DNA of 64,000 bases from Hyphomicrobiales bacterium (GCA_900467185.1 UBPA01000016.1:34574-98573), one strand, 5' to 3'; shown: positions 42,352 through 52,015, counted from the stretch's first letter. The notes: generated by a model not told the origin, from the letters alone. Numbers and translations: made by a program.

Positions 42352-43608
42352 TCAAGCCTCCACGAAAGCCTCCCGCGCCAGCCGCTCCCGATCCGCCTCG
42401 AAGGTGAGGCTATCCAGTCCGCGCGTGAGGCTGGCCACTGCGATCTCGCGGGCGATCGTGTGCAGGCGTCCGCCGGGCAGGGCCGCCAGCGCCCGCAGGC
42501 TCTTCTGCAGGCGGATGCCGATGTCGAGATTGCCGGCGCCGTCGCGGGCGATCGGCAGGAAGGCGTCCTCGAACAGATCCCGAAGGCTGACCGGCGGCAC
42601 ATGGACGCGCGGGAACGCCGGCGCATCGCGCCGGTGGTCGTCCCTCGGCTCCACGGCGAGCACCTCGACCATCGCGGTCATGACGTCGATCGTCGTGCCG
42701 GGGTCGTTGATGGCGGAGGACAGGGAGCGCGAGGCGATTTCGGCGAGCACGATCAGGCCGAAGCGGGGATCCTGCTCGAAGGTGCGGCGCGGGCCGAGGG
42801 TCAGGGCATCGAGAATGGCCTGCCGCACCCGCGCGTCGAGCCCGCCGCCCGCCCGCATCCGCACGAACAGCATCGGCGTGCCTGGCGCGCACAGGGCGCC
42901 GGCACGCACCGCCAGATACAGGTCCAGATCGCCCGCTTCGCCGAGCGCCTGCAGCTGCGGCACGTCGATATGCTGGAGATAGCCGACCTTTTCGGGCGAG
43001 ACCGGGACGGCACCGGCGGGAAGGGCCCCGAGCGGCGCGGCGCTCAGAAGCGGATCTTCCAGATGATCGCGCATACCCGTCATCGCCACGGTCTTCACCC
43101 GGTCGATGGTCTCGCTGATCCGGCCGAGGGTCGAGAGATGGTCGATCCAGCGCAACAGCGTCAGCACGATCACTGCGATGACGCCGAGCGTGACGACGAA
43201 CAGCACGAGCCGCCCGCCGCCGCCGTAGAGCCCGGCATGCAGCGCGATCAGCCCGACCAGCGAAAACAGAAAGGTGCCGAGAAAGGTGGAGAGCGCCCGC
43301 TGGGCGGTGGTGTCCTCGAGCAGCAGGCTCGTCGCCCGCGGCGTCGCGCCGCTGGCCGCCGCCGCGCTGGCGGCCACCAGCGTCGACAGCGAGAAGGTGG
43401 TGACGGCAAGCATGCTGGAGGCGATGATGCTGAGGATCGGATCGACCGCATCGGCCCCGAAGGCCCGCGTCATGTCTTCGGGAATGAAGGGTCCGAGCAG
43501 AATGGCCACGAGCGCCGTCGCAACCCCCGCAAGGCAATAGAGCGTCGCCCGAACCCACAGCCGCCGCGACAGCCGCACCACCTGCCAGAGACGTTTCGAC
43601 CTGAGCAT
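42352..43608 (-). CDS. DUF2254 membrane protein
   Basis: 418 residues from ATG 43608 with GGGGGA upstream. Four membrane helices are visible in the first ~155 residues (about 22-42, 62-85, 108-128, 133-152), and IIASSMLAVTTFSLSTLVAA belongs to the second. The C-terminal half is soluble, with RSLSSAINDPGTTIDVMTAM, the conserved block of DUF2254. Inner-membrane protein, function unknown. Confidence 0.88.
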   Translation of the reverse strand: MLRSKRLWQVVRLSRRLWVRATLYCLAGVATALVAILLGPFIPEDMTRAFGADAVDPILSIIASSMLAVTTFSLSTLVAASAAAASGATPRATSLLLEDTTAQRALSTFLGTFLFSLVGLIALHAGLYGGGGRLVLFVVTLGVIAVIVLTLLRWIDHLSTLGRISETIDRVKTVAMTGMRDHLEDPLLSAAPLGALPAGAVPVSPEKVGYLQHIDVPQLQALGEAGDLDLYLAVRAGALCAPGTPMLFVRMRAGGGLDARVRQAILDALTLGPRRTFEQDPRFGLIVLAEIASRSLSSAINDPGTTIDVMTAMVEVLAVEPRDDHRRDAPAFPRVHVPPVSLRDLFEDAFLPIARDGAGNLDIGIRLQKSLRALAALPGGRLHTIAREIAVASLTRGLDSLTFEADRERLAREAFVEA

Positions 43609-43730
43609 GAGATCCCCCGAACCGGACGACCGGATGGCCGCCGCAGCAGGGTTATAGGGCGCGGTGATGTATTTTCGAGATGGTGCATGTGCGTGTGGAG
43701 AGTGGGGTGAGGGAGGTGGAAAGCAAGAAA

Positions 43731-43888
43731 GACCCTCTCTGGCCTGCCGGCCATCTCCCCCACAAGGGGGAGAAGACGTGCGGCATCCGCGCGCTTCAAT
43801 AGAAACGTTTAAGATTGTCGCGGAGGGCGTTCCCCCGGAGTCTTCTCCCCCTTGTGGGGGAGATGCCCGGCAGGGCAGAGAGAGGGCC
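43731..43888. repeat. RIME-type inverted repeat, family C, copy 1
   Basis: Left arm GACCCTCTCTGGCCTGCCGG plus CCATCTCCCCCACAAGGGGG; right arm CTCCCCCTTGTGGGGGAGAT plus GCCCGGCAGGGCAGAGAGAG. A near-identical element lies at 63683-63842. It sits between the DUF2254 promoter and the oligopeptidase B stop. Confidence 0.85.
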
Positions 43889-43902
43889 TGTCTCCTTACC
43901 CC

Positions 43903-46008
43903 TTACATCTTCCGCGCCACCTTGATCGCGAACGCATATTCGAACGCGATCTCCTCCAGCCGCTGGAAGCGACCGGACGCGCCGCCGTGGCCGGCGCCCA
44001 TGTTGGTTTTGAGCAGGATCGGCTGGTCGGCCGTGGTGTTGTCGCGCAGCTTCGCCACCCATTTGGTCGGCTCCCAGTAGGTCACGCGCGGGTCGGTGAG
44101 GCCGGAGAGGGCGAGGAGGGCGGGGTAGGGTTTTTCCGCCACATTGTCATAGGGCGAGTAGCTGGCGATGTGGTGATAGGCCGCTTCGTCGTCGATCGGG
44201 TTGCCCCATTCCGGCCATTCCGGCGGGGTCAGCGGCAGGGTGTCGTCGAGCATGGTGTTCAGCACGTCCACGAAGGGAACGGCGGCGATGATGCCGCCAA
44301 ATTTCTCCGGCGCCATGTTGGCGACCGCGCCCATCAGCATGCCGCCGGCCGAGCCGCCTTCGGCGACGATGTTCGCGTAGGACGTGAAGCCCTCCTGATT
44401 CAGATAGTCGGCCGCCGCGATGAAGTCCTTGAAGGTGTTGGTCTTCTTTTCCATCTTGCCGTCTTCGTACCAGGTAAAGCCCTTGTCCTTGCCGCCGCGG
44501 ATATGGGCGATGGCATAGACGAAGCCGCGGTCGACCAGCGACAGGCAGTTGGTGTTGAACGAGGCGGGAATGGAGATGCCGTAGGCGCCGTAGCCGTAGA
44601 GCAGGCAGGGCGCGGAGCCGTCGAGCGGGGTGTCGCGGCGGTAGAGCAGCGTCACCGGCACGGCGGCGCCGTCATGCGAGGGCGCAAACACGCGGCGCGT
44701 GACGTAGTCGTCCGGATCATGGCCCGAGGGCACCTCCTGCGTCTTCAGCAGCGTCCGCGCGCGCGTCGTCATGTCGTAGTCGTAGAGCTGGCTCGGCGTC
44801 GTCATCGAGGAATAGGAAAAGCGGATGACGTCGGTGTCGTATTCGGCAGCACCCGACAGGCCGAGCGAGAAGGCTTCCTCGGCAAAGGCGATTGCGTGTT
44901 CCGCGCCGGTGCGCCGGTCGCGGATCTTGATCTGCGGCAGGCCGTTCTCGCGCTCCAGCCAGACGAGATGGCGGGCAAACGCCATATGGTTGAGGATCAG
45001 ACGGCCGGGGGTGTGGGGCACGACCTCGCGCCAGTTTTCCCGCTCCGGCCGGTCGAACGGCGTTTCCATGATCTTGAAATCCTTGGCGCCATCGGCATTC
45101 GTCAGGATGTAGAAGACGTCGCCGCCCTCCGTCAGGGAATATTCGAGACCGGTTTCGCGCGCGGCCACCAGCTTGGGGGTCGCGTGCAGGTCGGTGGTCG
45201 GGATCAGCAGATATTCGCTGGTCTCGTGGTCGTGGATGTCGATGGTGATGACGTCGTCCAGCATGGAGGCCCCGACGCCCATGAAGAAGCCCGGATCCTC
45301 CTCCTCGTAGACCAGCCGGTCGTCCGCCTGCGGCGTGCCGATGACGTGGTGGAAGATTTTCGACGGGCGGTGGTTTTCATCCAGCACCGTATAGAAGAAG
45401 CTGCGGCCGTCGGGCGCCCAGGCGCCGCCGCCGCCGGTGTTCGCGATCACGTCCGCGAGGTCCTCGCCGGTCGACAGATCGCGGATGCGCAGCGTGTAAT
45501 ATTCCGAGCCCTTGTCGTCATAGCCCCAGATGCCGAGCGAGTGATCGGTGCAATGGTCGATGCCGGAGAGGCGGAAATAGTCCTTGCCCGCGGCCTCCTT
45601 GTCGCCGTCGAGCAGCACCACGCGCTCGCCGCCCGCGCGCGGCTCGCGGAAATAGCGCGGCTGCTCGCCGCCGGTGACGAAGGACGTGCCGTAGGCGAAG
45701 GGTCCGTCCTTCATCGGCACGGAGCTGTCGTCTTCCTTGATGCGGCCCTTCATCTCGGCAAAAAGCGTTTTCTGAAGCGCCTCGGTATCCGCCATCGCCG
45801 CCTTCATATAGGCGTTCTCGGCCTCCAGATGCGCCCGGATCTCGGGATCGAGGATCGAGGTGTCCTTGAACATCTGCTGCCAGTTGTCGGCCCGGAACCA
45901 GGCATAATCGTCGGTGCGCGTGATGCCGTGGCGGGTGTCGCTCACCGGCTTCTTGGGCGCGACGGGCGCCGGGGGCAGGCTGGAAAAGACGGGGGCATGG
46001 TCGGACAA
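43903..46008 (-). CDS. ptrB: Oligopeptidase B (protease II)
   Basis: 701 residues from a TTG at 46008 (GGAG six bases upstream); the family starts near SDHAPVFSSLPPAPVAPKK. Upstream ATG 46062 would add 18 residues without a better ribosome binding site. The C-terminal alpha/beta-hydrolase has the nucleophile motif GGSAGG; the late TNMGAGHGGASGR supplies the catalytic histidine, and ALSGLTDPRVTYWEP the aspartate. Before it comes a beta-propeller. A cytosolic S9A peptidase cleaving after Arg/Lys in short peptides. Confidence 0.93.
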   Translation of the reverse strand: MSDHAPVFSSLPPAPVAPKKPVSDTRHGITRTDDYAWFRADNWQQMFKDTSILDPEIRAHLEAENAYMKAAMADTEALQKTLFAEMKGRIKEDDSSVPMKDGPFAYGTSFVTGGEQPRYFREPRAGGERVVLLDGDKEAAGKDYFRLSGIDHCTDHSLGIWGYDDKGSEYYTLRIRDLSTGEDLADVIANTGGGGAWAPDGRSFFYTVLDENHRPSKIFHHVIGTPQADDRLVYEEEDPGFFMGVGASMLDDVITIDIHDHETSEYLLIPTTDLHATPKLVAARETGLEYSLTEGGDVFYILTNADGAKDFKIMETPFDRPERENWREVVPHTPGRLILNHMAFARHLVWLERENGLPQIKIRDRRTGAEHAIAFAEEAFSLGLSGAAEYDTDVIRFSYSSMTTPSQLYDYDMTTRARTLLKTQEVPSGHDPDDYVTRRVFAPSHDGAAVPVTLLYRRDTPLDGSAPCLLYGYGAYGISIPASFNTNCLSLVDRGFVYAIAHIRGGKDKGFTWYEDGKMEKKTNTFKDFIAAADYLNQEGFTSYANIVAEGGSAGGMLMGAVANMAPEKFGGIIAAVPFVDVLNTMLDDTLPLTPPEWPEWGNPIDDEAAYHHIASYSPYDNVAEKPYPALLALSGLTDPRVTYWEPTKWVAKLRDNTTADQPILLKTNMGAGHGGASGRFQRLEEIAFEYAFAIKVARKM

Positions 46009-46150
46009 GGCGATCTCCGGGGGTTTGCTGGAGCGTTTTCCGATGTCCCGGAAAGGCTCCATCTCTTCGTTGCAGCCGCAGGACAATGCGCTGGGATATC
46101 CAGCACATAGATGCCGCAGCCGGCGCATTCAAGCGGCAAAGCGCGTTCGC

Positions 46151-47068
46151 TCAGCGCGTGGAGAGCGCTGCGACCGCGTAATCGATGAAGGCGCGGATCT
46201 TCGGCGTGGCGCTGTGGCGGTCGAGCGTGCAGGCGTAGAAGGTGAAGGGCGTGTGCGCGGCAACCGTGTTGCTTCCGGCCGTGATGTCGCTGAACAGAGG
46301 CACGACCAGACCTTTGGCGATCAGCGCATCGGCGATGAACGCGCCGAGCCGGGCGATGCCGGCCCCGGCCAGGACCATGGAGGTCAGGGTGTCGATATCG
46401 TTGCTGATGATCTTCGGCTTGATGTCGGGCTCGTAGAGCGTGCCGTCCTTGAGAAACGTCCAGCGGAACAGGCGGCCATGCGTCGCCAGCCGGTAGAGCA
46501 GGCAATCGTGATGCACGAGATCCTCCGGCGTTCGCGGCGTGCCGCGGCGGGCGAGGTAATCGGGCGCGGCGCAGATCAGCATGGGCACGGTGACGAGGCG
46601 GCGGGCGATCAGCGAGGGCTCCAGCTGCTCGGCGAAGCGGACGCTGATGTCGATGCCCTCGGCGATATGATCGACCGCCCTGTCGGTGACGACGAGCTCG
46701 ACGGAAAGCTGCGGGTAGAGGCTGGCGAAGCCCGGAATAAGCGGCGCGATGACATGACGGCCGAACGCGACCGAGGCGGAAATGGTCAGCCGGCCCCGCG
46801 GCGCATCGTTGAGCGCGGAAACGGCGGTGGCCGCCGCCTCCAGCGTGTGCACGACATCGCGGACGCGCTCGAAATAGACCTGCCCGCTATCCGTCAGCCC
46901 CAGCCGGCGCGTCGTGCGCTGCAGCAGGCGCACGCCGAGATCGCGCTCCAGCCGGGCGATGTTCTGGCTGGCGGCGGCAGGGCTGATGCCGAGGTGGCGC
47001 GCCGCCGCCGCGATGCTGCCCATCTCGACGCTGCGCACGAAACTCTCGATCCCGCGAAGGCTGTCCAT
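46151..47068 (-). CDS. LysR-family transcriptional regulator
   Basis: 305 residues from ATG 47068 (GTG 47080 is the alternative). N-terminal HTH: FVRSVEMGSIAAAARHLGIS, then AAASQNIARLERDLGVRLLQ. The effector domain has PRGRLTISASVAFGRHVIAP and AAPDYLARRGTPRT. It is divergent from the DUF2798 gene at 47198 and probably controls it. CrgA/PecT-like branch. Confidence 0.92.
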   Translation of the reverse strand: MDSLRGIESFVRSVEMGSIAAAARHLGISPAAASQNIARLERDLGVRLLQRTTRRLGLTDSGQVYFERVRDVVHTLEAAATAVSALNDAPRGRLTISASVAFGRHVIAPLIPGFASLYPQLSVELVVTDRAVDHIAEGIDISVRFAEQLEPSLIARRLVTVPMLICAAPDYLARRGTPRTPEDLVHHDCLLYRLATHGRLFRWTFLKDGTLYEPDIKPKIISNDIDTLTSMVLAGAGIARLGAFIADALIAKGLVVPLFSDITAGSNTVAAHTPFTFYACTLDRHSATPKIRAFIDYAVAALSTR

Positions 47069-47197
47069 AGCTGCGCGCACTCCCGATGGCGATCATTCGA
47101 AAGTTTTGCTTCAGATTGAGGGAGCCTGCAAGCCTCTAATCACGCGCCGCATTTGCCGTTAGGACAGGGACATCGAGATCAAACATCCGGAGAGACC

Positions 47198-47479
47198 ATG
47201 CCCACCAACGCAACCCCCGCATCACCCGCCGCCCGCTCGGCAAGGACGGGCCTTCCCCCGGCGATGACCCCTTATGTCTTCGCCTTCTTCATGGCCGGCA
47301 TCATGGCCTTCGTCATGTGCTGGATCATCGTTTCGGTGAACAGCGGCATCGACAGCGGCCTGCCCATGCGCGTGGCCGGCGCCTACCTCGTCGCCATGCC
47401 CGCCGCCTTCGTCAGCGTGCTCATCGTCCGCCCGATCGCGCTGAAGCTCACCGCCCTCGTCGTGCGCCGCCCGGGCTGA
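47198..47479 (+). CDS. DUF2798 small membrane protein
   Basis: 93 residues with two hydrophobic helices (YVFAFFMAGIMAFVMCWIIV and LVAMPAAFVSVLIVRPIAL). The arrangement and the PxxxRPxxxKL end match DUF2798. ATG 47198 has GGAGAG upstream. Inner-membrane protein of unknown function, divergent from a LysR regulator, convergent to the glyoxalase-fold gene. Confidence 0.87.
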   Translation: MPTNATPASPAARSARTGLPPAMTPYVFAFFMAGIMAFVMCWIIVSVNSGIDSGLPMRVAGAYLVAMPAAFVSVLIVRPIALKLTALVVRRPG

Positions 47480-47494
47480 GGGTTCTCGGCCCTC

Positions 47495-48409
47495 TCACGC
47501 CGACAGCGTCAGCCCGATGCCGAACGGGTCGGTAAGGGAGACGGTGTCGCCGGTGCGGGTCGTGGGGATTTCCAGCCGATCCAGCGCGGCCAGCGCCGTC
47601 TGAAGCGCGGCCGTATCGTTGAACCGCAGGGCGTAGGTGCCGAGCCCGGTCATGTCGGCCACGCGCCGCGGCGCGTTGCGCGCATTCCAGATATTGGCGG
47701 CGAGATGGTGGTGGTAGCGGCCGCTCGAGAAGAAGCTGGCGCCGGGATAGGTGGAGATCAGATCGAGACCGAGCACGTCGCGGAAGAAGCCGTTGGCCTG
47801 CGGCAGGTCCGATACCTGCAGATGCAGATGGCCGAGCGCCGTGCCCGCCGTCATGCCGCCCCATGTGGTTTCCGCACGCGCGAGCGCCACGCCCTCGTCG
47901 TAGAGCGCCTGCAGATCGAGCGGCAGGGTCGCCATCTTCACCGTGCCGTCGGGCAGGGTGGTCCAGGTGGCGCGCGGCCGGTCGCGATAGACCTCGATGC
48001 CGTTGCCCTCCGGATCGGCGAGATAGATCGCCTCGCTGACCAGATGGTCGGAAGCGCCCTGCAGCGGCACCTGCAGGCCCGCGGCATGGGCCAGCCACCG
48101 GGCAAGCGCCGGCCGGTCCGGCACGAGGAACGCCGTGTGGAAAAGGCCCGGTGCGTTGCGCGGCGCCGTGGTTGCCGTGCCGGAGGTCGTGAGCGTCAGC
48201 AGCGGCCGCCCGCCGACGCCGAGCGTCTCGCCGCTTGGCAACCGCGCCATCGGGCTCAGCCCCATCACCGACTGGTACCATGACGAGACGAGCGGCAGGT
48301 CGCGCACCACCAGCCGGGCGTGATCGACAAAGGCCGGCATGGCCAGCGGATGCTCGGGTGCGAGCGGACGCTCCGTCGAAGGGGTGCTGTAGGTCATGGG
48401 AAGGCTCAT
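47495..48409 (-). CDS. VOC-superfamily (catechol 2,3-dioxygenase-like) protein
   Basis: 304 residues from ATG 48409 with AGGAG nine bases upstream. Two vicinal-oxygen-chelate modules are seen: DHARLVVRDLPLVSSWYQSV with FHTAFLVPD, then LGHLHLQVSDLPQANGFFRD with YHHHLAANIW and a late RFNDTAALQTAL segment. Metal ligands expected at His in the second module and Glu near YLADPEGNGIEVYRD. Resembles B. subtilis CatE-like extradiol dioxygenases; actual substrate unknown. Confidence 0.87.
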   Translation of the reverse strand: MSLPMTYSTPSTERPLAPEHPLAMPAFVDHARLVVRDLPLVSSWYQSVMGLSPMARLPSGETLGVGGRPLLTLTTSGTATTAPRNAPGLFHTAFLVPDRPALARWLAHAAGLQVPLQGASDHLVSEAIYLADPEGNGIEVYRDRPRATWTTLPDGTVKMATLPLDLQALYDEGVALARAETTWGGMTAGTALGHLHLQVSDLPQANGFFRDVLGLDLISTYPGASFFSSGRYHHHLAANIWNARNAPRRVADMTGLGTYALRFNDTAALQTALAALDRLEIPTTRTGDTVSLTDPFGIGLTLSA

Positions 48410-48808
48410 TTCGGTCGCTCCTGCTCGGGTGTTCGGGATGACGCCGAACGGCGCGCGCGCCATCTCGCCCTGTACGACAGGCAGCGGCGCGGATCGTCCG
48501 TGGCGAGAGTCCCGAAAGTGATGCCGACTATGCACCGCCGGCGCCCGGCGCGAAATCCCCGGGATCGGCGATGCAGCGTCTCGGAGGCGTTGACAATCCC
48601 TGCGCGAACCCTTCGCGCCGGCTTGAAACTTTTTTCGCATCCGCAGCATTTTTCCGCCCTTTGCGGCACAGTCTGTCATTCTCCCGCCAGCATCCGCGCC
48701 GATGATCGATTCGTCACCGAAAGTGACCGGCGCATGTCCCCCGGGGCTCGCCAAACGGGCGGCGGGTGCGTAGCCTGACCTCGAAACGGATCTGGAGACA
48801 AAGCGCGC
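48410..48808. other. Gene-free stretch before hemolysin III
   Basis: About 400 bases with no supported gene. Contains GTCAC-CGAAA-GTGAC at 48713-48727, a five-base inverted repeat of unknown meaning, and presumably the hemolysin III promoter. No family A or B repeat. Confidence 0.35.
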
Positions 48809-49468
48809 GTGGAGATCAAGGGCATCAAGTGGAACTACGACCGGACCGAAATGATCGCGGACGGCATCGTCCATGGCATCGGTCTCGCCTGCGCGCTCGT
48901 CGGCGTCACGATCCTGCTGGTGCATGCAAGTGCGGCCAGCACCGCGGGGCAGATCGCGGCCGCCGCGATCTACGGCGCCGGCCTCGTCGCCACGCTGTCG
49001 ATCTCCTTCGTCTACAATATGTGGCCGGTCTCGCGCACCAAATGGCTGCTGCGCCGGTTCGATCACTCCTCGATCTTCATCCTGATCGCGGCGACCTATA
49101 CGCCCTTCCTGCAGAGCGGCTGGGACGATCCGTTCCTCGCCGTCATGCTCGTCGGCATCTGGCTGATCGCAGCACTCGGCATCGCGCTGAAATGCGTTTT
49201 TCCCGGGCGCTACGACAAGCTGGCCATCGTGCTCTATCTCGCCATGGGCTGGAGCGGCGTGCTGGCCGTCGGGCCGCTGCTGACGACGCTGAACGGCGCC
49301 ACCATGCTGCTCATTCTCGCCGGCGGCATCATCTACTCCGCCGGCGTCATATTTCACGTGTGGGAGCGGCTGCGCTTCCAGAACGCCATCTGGCACGGCT
49401 TCGTGGTCACCGCCGCCGCCGTTCACTTCTCGGCCGTCTTTTCGGTCATCGGCAACACGACCGCTTGA
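48809..49468 (+). CDS. Hemolysin III (PAQR-type) membrane protein
   Basis: 219 residues from a GTG at 48809 with GGAG about nine bases upstream. Seven membrane helices; IVHGIGLACALVGVTILLVH, then FDHSSIFILIAATYTPF and IIYSAGVIFHVWERL carry the conserved His, Ser and Asp residues of the HlyIII/PAQR family. A membrane hydrolase-like protein; a haemolytic role is historical and not implied here. It is convergent to msrB. Confidence 0.92.
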   Translation: MEIKGIKWNYDRTEMIADGIVHGIGLACALVGVTILLVHASAASTAGQIAAAAIYGAGLVATLSISFVYNMWPVSRTKWLLRRFDHSSIFILIAATYTPFLQSGWDDPFLAVMLVGIWLIAALGIALKCVFPGRYDKLAIVLYLAMGWSGVLAVGPLLTTLNGATMLLILAGGIIYSAGVIFHVWERLRFQNAIWHGFVVTAAAVHFSAVFSVIGNTTA

Positions 49469-49479
49469 GGCCTACGCCC

Positions 49480-49506
49480 GAGGCCCCGCGTCTGGCGCGA
49501 GGCCTC
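49480..49506. terminator. Hairpin between convergent hemolysin III and msrB genes
   Basis: GAGGCCCCGCG and CGCGAGGCCTC pair over 10 of 11 bases with a five-base loop. There is no T run on either side, so termination by this hairpin is possible but weak. Confidence 0.45.
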
Positions 49507-49526
49507 AGGCGGGCTCGCCGGATGGC

Positions 49527-49964
49527 TTAAGCCGGGTCGAAGCTCAGCGCCACGCCGTTCATGCAGTAGCGAAGCCCGGTCTGGGCCGGTCCGTCCGGGA
49601 AGACATGGCCGAGATGCGCATCGCAATCGGCGCACTTCACTTCCGTCCGCGTCATGCCGTAGGAGCGGTCGGTGACCTCCGTCACCGCTTCGGGCGCGAG
49701 CGGCTGGAAGAAGCTCGGCCAGCCCGTTCCCGAATCGAACTTCGTCCGCGCGTCGTAAAGCGCATTGCCGCAGCAGATGCAGCGATAGGTGCCGGCCTTG
49801 CCGAGCGCGAAATCCGGGCTCGAAAACGCCCGTTCGGTGCCGTGCTGGCGGGTCACGCGATACTGGTCCGGCGTCAGCTGCTCGCGCCATTCGGAATCGC
49901 TCTTCACGACCTTGAAAGCGGGGTTTGCGCCGTCTTCGGCGGCCTGTATGCGATGTTCGCTCAT
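49527..49964 (-). CDS. msrB: Peptide-methionine (R)-S-oxide reductase
   Basis: 145 residues from ATG 49964 with GAGGAG seven bases upstream. Zinc-site cysteines 62 and 65 (RCICCGN) and 111 and 114 (KCADCDAH), catalytic Cys134 in [12 protein letters not shown], and [10 protein letters not shown] all match MsrB, which repairs oxidised methionine in proteins. Cytosolic; no export signal. Confidence 0.95.
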   Translation of the reverse strand: MSEHRIQAAEDGANPAFKVVKSDSEWREQLTPDQYRVTRQHGTERAFSSPDFALGKAGTYRCICCGNALYDARTKFDSGTGWPSFFQPLAPEAVTEVTDRSYGMTRTEVKCADCDAHLGHVFPDGPAQTGLRYCMNGVALSFDPA

Positions 49965-50577
49965 GTCCGTCTCCTCATCTTGAGATGACCTTTCATATAG
50001 GAAGGCGCAGCGCGCAAACAAAGCATCCCACTTGGTATCAGGCACGGCCTTCGTGCCCCGCCGCTTTATAGTAACGTCTACTCATGGAAACATATCCGGC
50101 GAAGCGGGAATCAGAGGTTGCAGAGAATCGCCTGCCCCGCCATCGGTGCGCGGAGGGATGTTGCCCCGAACCGCGTTTCTCGATAGATCAACGCGCCCCA
50201 TTACACCGGGATTGCTTGTGACAACTGTGATGAAGCGCATGAATTTCGTCGCCAAGTCTTGCGTCTATTGAAAAACGGGTTTGACATTTTTGGGGCGAAT
50301 GTTATTCGAGTAAAGGCAAAGTGTCTGAGACTGAAATTACTGCAGGTTGTCGTCGCCGAAATATCTCTACAGAATTCGGTTGTCTTTTCGGGGTAGGGGA
50401 AAGATATCCGGCGGTCCATGCAGGTGCATTTATCAAGTAACTCGGTCGTCCCATTCTGATGCAATCGTGCCGGTTTTACCGGAATCGATCGCATTTCCAT
50501 GGGACAAATAGCGCTTTCAGAAAAAAGCCCGCGCATTCGCGGGCAATAACGAGACAACCGCCCGAAAGGAGAACAAA
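49965..50577. other. Long leader region of mucR
   Basis: About 610 bases without a gene between msrB and mucR, A+T-rich at 50260-50400 compared with the rest. It contains a minus-strand terminator (50521-50544) within 60 bases of the mucR start. Long, A+T-rich upstream regions are usual for mucR/ros, which repress themselves. Confidence 0.5.
50521..50544 (-). terminator. Minus-strand hairpin terminator in the mucR leader
   Basis: On the minus strand GCCCGCG and CGCGGGC enclose AATG and are followed by six T residues (AAAAAA at 50521-50526 on the plus strand). It points away from mucR, 34 bases upstream of its ATG. No minus-strand gene is present just before it. Confidence 0.7.
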
Positions 50578-51027
50578 ATGAGTGAACAGATGGCAGGACA
50601 TGGTAGCATGCCCGGACATGGCAACGAGTTGCTGGTGGAACTGACCGCAGAGATTGTCGCAGCCTATGTCAGCAATCATGTCGTGCCCGTCTCGGAGCTG
50701 TCGACCCTCATCGGCGATGTGCACACCGCGCTGAACAACACGGGTGCACCGGCTCCCGTCGTCGCCGCCGTGGAAAAGCCGAAGCCCGCCGTATCGGTGC
50801 GCAAGTCGGTTCAGGACGGGCAGATCACCTGCCTGGAATGCGGCGGAAACTTCAAGTCGCTGAAGCGCCACCTGATGACGCACCACGCTCTGTCGCCGGA
50901 AGACTACCGCGAGAAGTGGGAACTGCCGGCAGACTACCCGATGGTCGCCCCGGCCTATGCCGAAGCGCGCTCGCGCCTGGCCCGCGAAATGGGCCTCGGC
51001 CAGCGCCGCAAGCGCGCGGCCAAGTAA
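50578..51027 (+). CDS. mucR: MucR/Ros-family zinc-finger transcriptional regulator
   Basis: 149 residues. The C2H2-like zinc finger is [20 protein letters not shown] (Cys85, Cys88, His98, His102 or 103), and the region after it ([19 protein letters not shown]) is the conserved Ros/MucR extension; the N-terminal helix supports oligomerisation. It is a global regulator of exopolysaccharide, motility and other genes and typically represses its own promoter. ATG 50578 follows AAAGGAG. A 13-bp-stem terminator lies about 140 bases downstream. Confidence 0.96.
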   Translation: MSEQMAGHGSMPGHGNELLVELTAEIVAAYVSNHVVPVSELSTLIGDVHTALNNTGAPAPVVAAVEKPKPAVSVRKSVQDGQITCLECGGNFKSLKRHLMTHHALSPEDYREKWELPADYPMVAPAYAEARSRLAREMGLGQRRKRAAK

Positions 51028-51376
51028 GCACGCCGGCAAGGACGCACGTCGACCCGTCAGCACGCCGCCAAGTCAGCGGACTGGCACGTCATCGAACCGG
51101 CGAAGGACATCGCGCCAGCGCGAGACCTCTTTTGCCAACGCCTCCCAAGCGAAACGTTACCATGGCGCCGGACCGGATCCTGATCCGGTCCGGCTTTTTC
51201 ATGCCCGCAAAAAGGGCCGCGCATAGGCGTGAGCAAGATAAGGAAAAAATACCTATATGATTCAGGGGTCTATGTGAAACATCAAGGAATTCAACAGAAA
51301 GTTGCAGCCGGGTTGTAGCGCTCGTTTCACCTTCGGCGTAGGATATGTGAAACTATTCCTATAACGGAGATCTGCG
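51028..51376. other. Gap between mucR and the DnaA-like gene
   Basis: About 350 bases. It holds the mucR terminator at 51167-51199, then an A+T-rich stretch (51200-51300) that probably contains the promoter of the gene at 51377. No coding sequence. Confidence 0.45.
51167..51199 (+). terminator. Strong terminator after mucR
   Basis: GCCGGACCGGATC and GATCCGGTCCGGC pair perfectly over 13 bases with a two-base loop and are followed by five T residues. Confidence 0.9.
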
Positions 51377-52015
51377 ATGACCATGCCCTCTGCACCTGCC
51401 AGCGCTCTGACGACAATGGGCCCCCTGGGCCTTCTCGGCCGTTTTCCCGACGATCGCGGTCCCGCAGCCGCTCTTTCCGTCATCGCGTTACCGCCGCTTT
51501 CGGCCCGGGCGGTGGCGTCTCCGGCAGCGGCGCCCATCCGTGCGTCCGCCCATGAACCCACCCGTGCGCCCGAGTGCAAATCCGCATGGCCGCCCGCCGC
51601 GGCAGGGCTTCCCGCACCGGACGGACAGGCGGCCCGCACGCCCGCGCCGTCCCGGCTTCGCGAGCAGCCGGAGACGGCAGCGCCCGATCCGCTGGCGCAG
51701 GCCCGCTGCCGCATGGTGGCCGATGTGGTGGAGGAACTCACCCTGATGGTCGGCGATCGCCAGCAGCTGCGGCGCGATCGCCGGCGGATGATGACGCATG
51801 TCCGCCAGATCGCCATGTATGTCAGCCATGTCGTGCTGCAGGTCTCGCTGACCGATATCGGCGTCGCCTTCGGGCGGGATCGCTCCACGGTCAGCTATTC
51901 CTGCCATGTGGTGGAGGATCGTCGCGACGATGCCGATTTCGATGCCTTCGTCACCGCCATCGAGCGCGTGATCACGGCCGCCTTCCTGCCGGCCGGAGAT
52001 GCCACCCATGCGTGA
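51377..52015 (+). CDS. DnaA-domain-IV-like HTH protein
   Basis: 212 residues. The C-terminal part (about 130-200) contains RQIAMYVSHVVLQVSLTDIG and AFGRDRSTVSYSCHVVEDRR, which closely parallels the DNA-binding domain IV of the replication initiator DnaA (the DnaA-box-reading region), but the AAA+ ATPase domain is absent. The first ~110 residues are Ala/Pro-rich and probably disordered. The start (ATG 51377, GGAG upstream) fits. It overlaps the following DUF6456 gene by a few bases. It is likely a regulator rather than a replication initiator (inference). Confidence 0.8.
   Translation: MTMPSAPASALTTMGPLGLLGRFPDDRGPAAALSVIALPPLSARAVASPAAAPIRASAHEPTRAPECKSAWPPAAAGLPAPDGQAARTPAPSRLREQPETAAPDPLAQARCRMVADVVEELTLMVGDRQQLRRDRRRMMTHVRQIAMYVSHVVLQVSLTDIGVAFGRDRSTVSYSCHVVEDRRDDADFDAFVTAIERVITAAFLPAGDATHA

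Noticed and set aside
43852..46110. 752-codon plus-strand frame over oligopeptidase B
   Set aside because: It reads as Arg/Gly/Val-rich antisense; the minus strand has the complete protease with GGSAGG.
48410..49426. N-terminal extension of the glyoxalase-fold frame on the minus strand
   Set aside because: The frame stays open by chance across the intergenic region and antisense to hemolysin III; the real start is at 48409 with a ribosome binding site.
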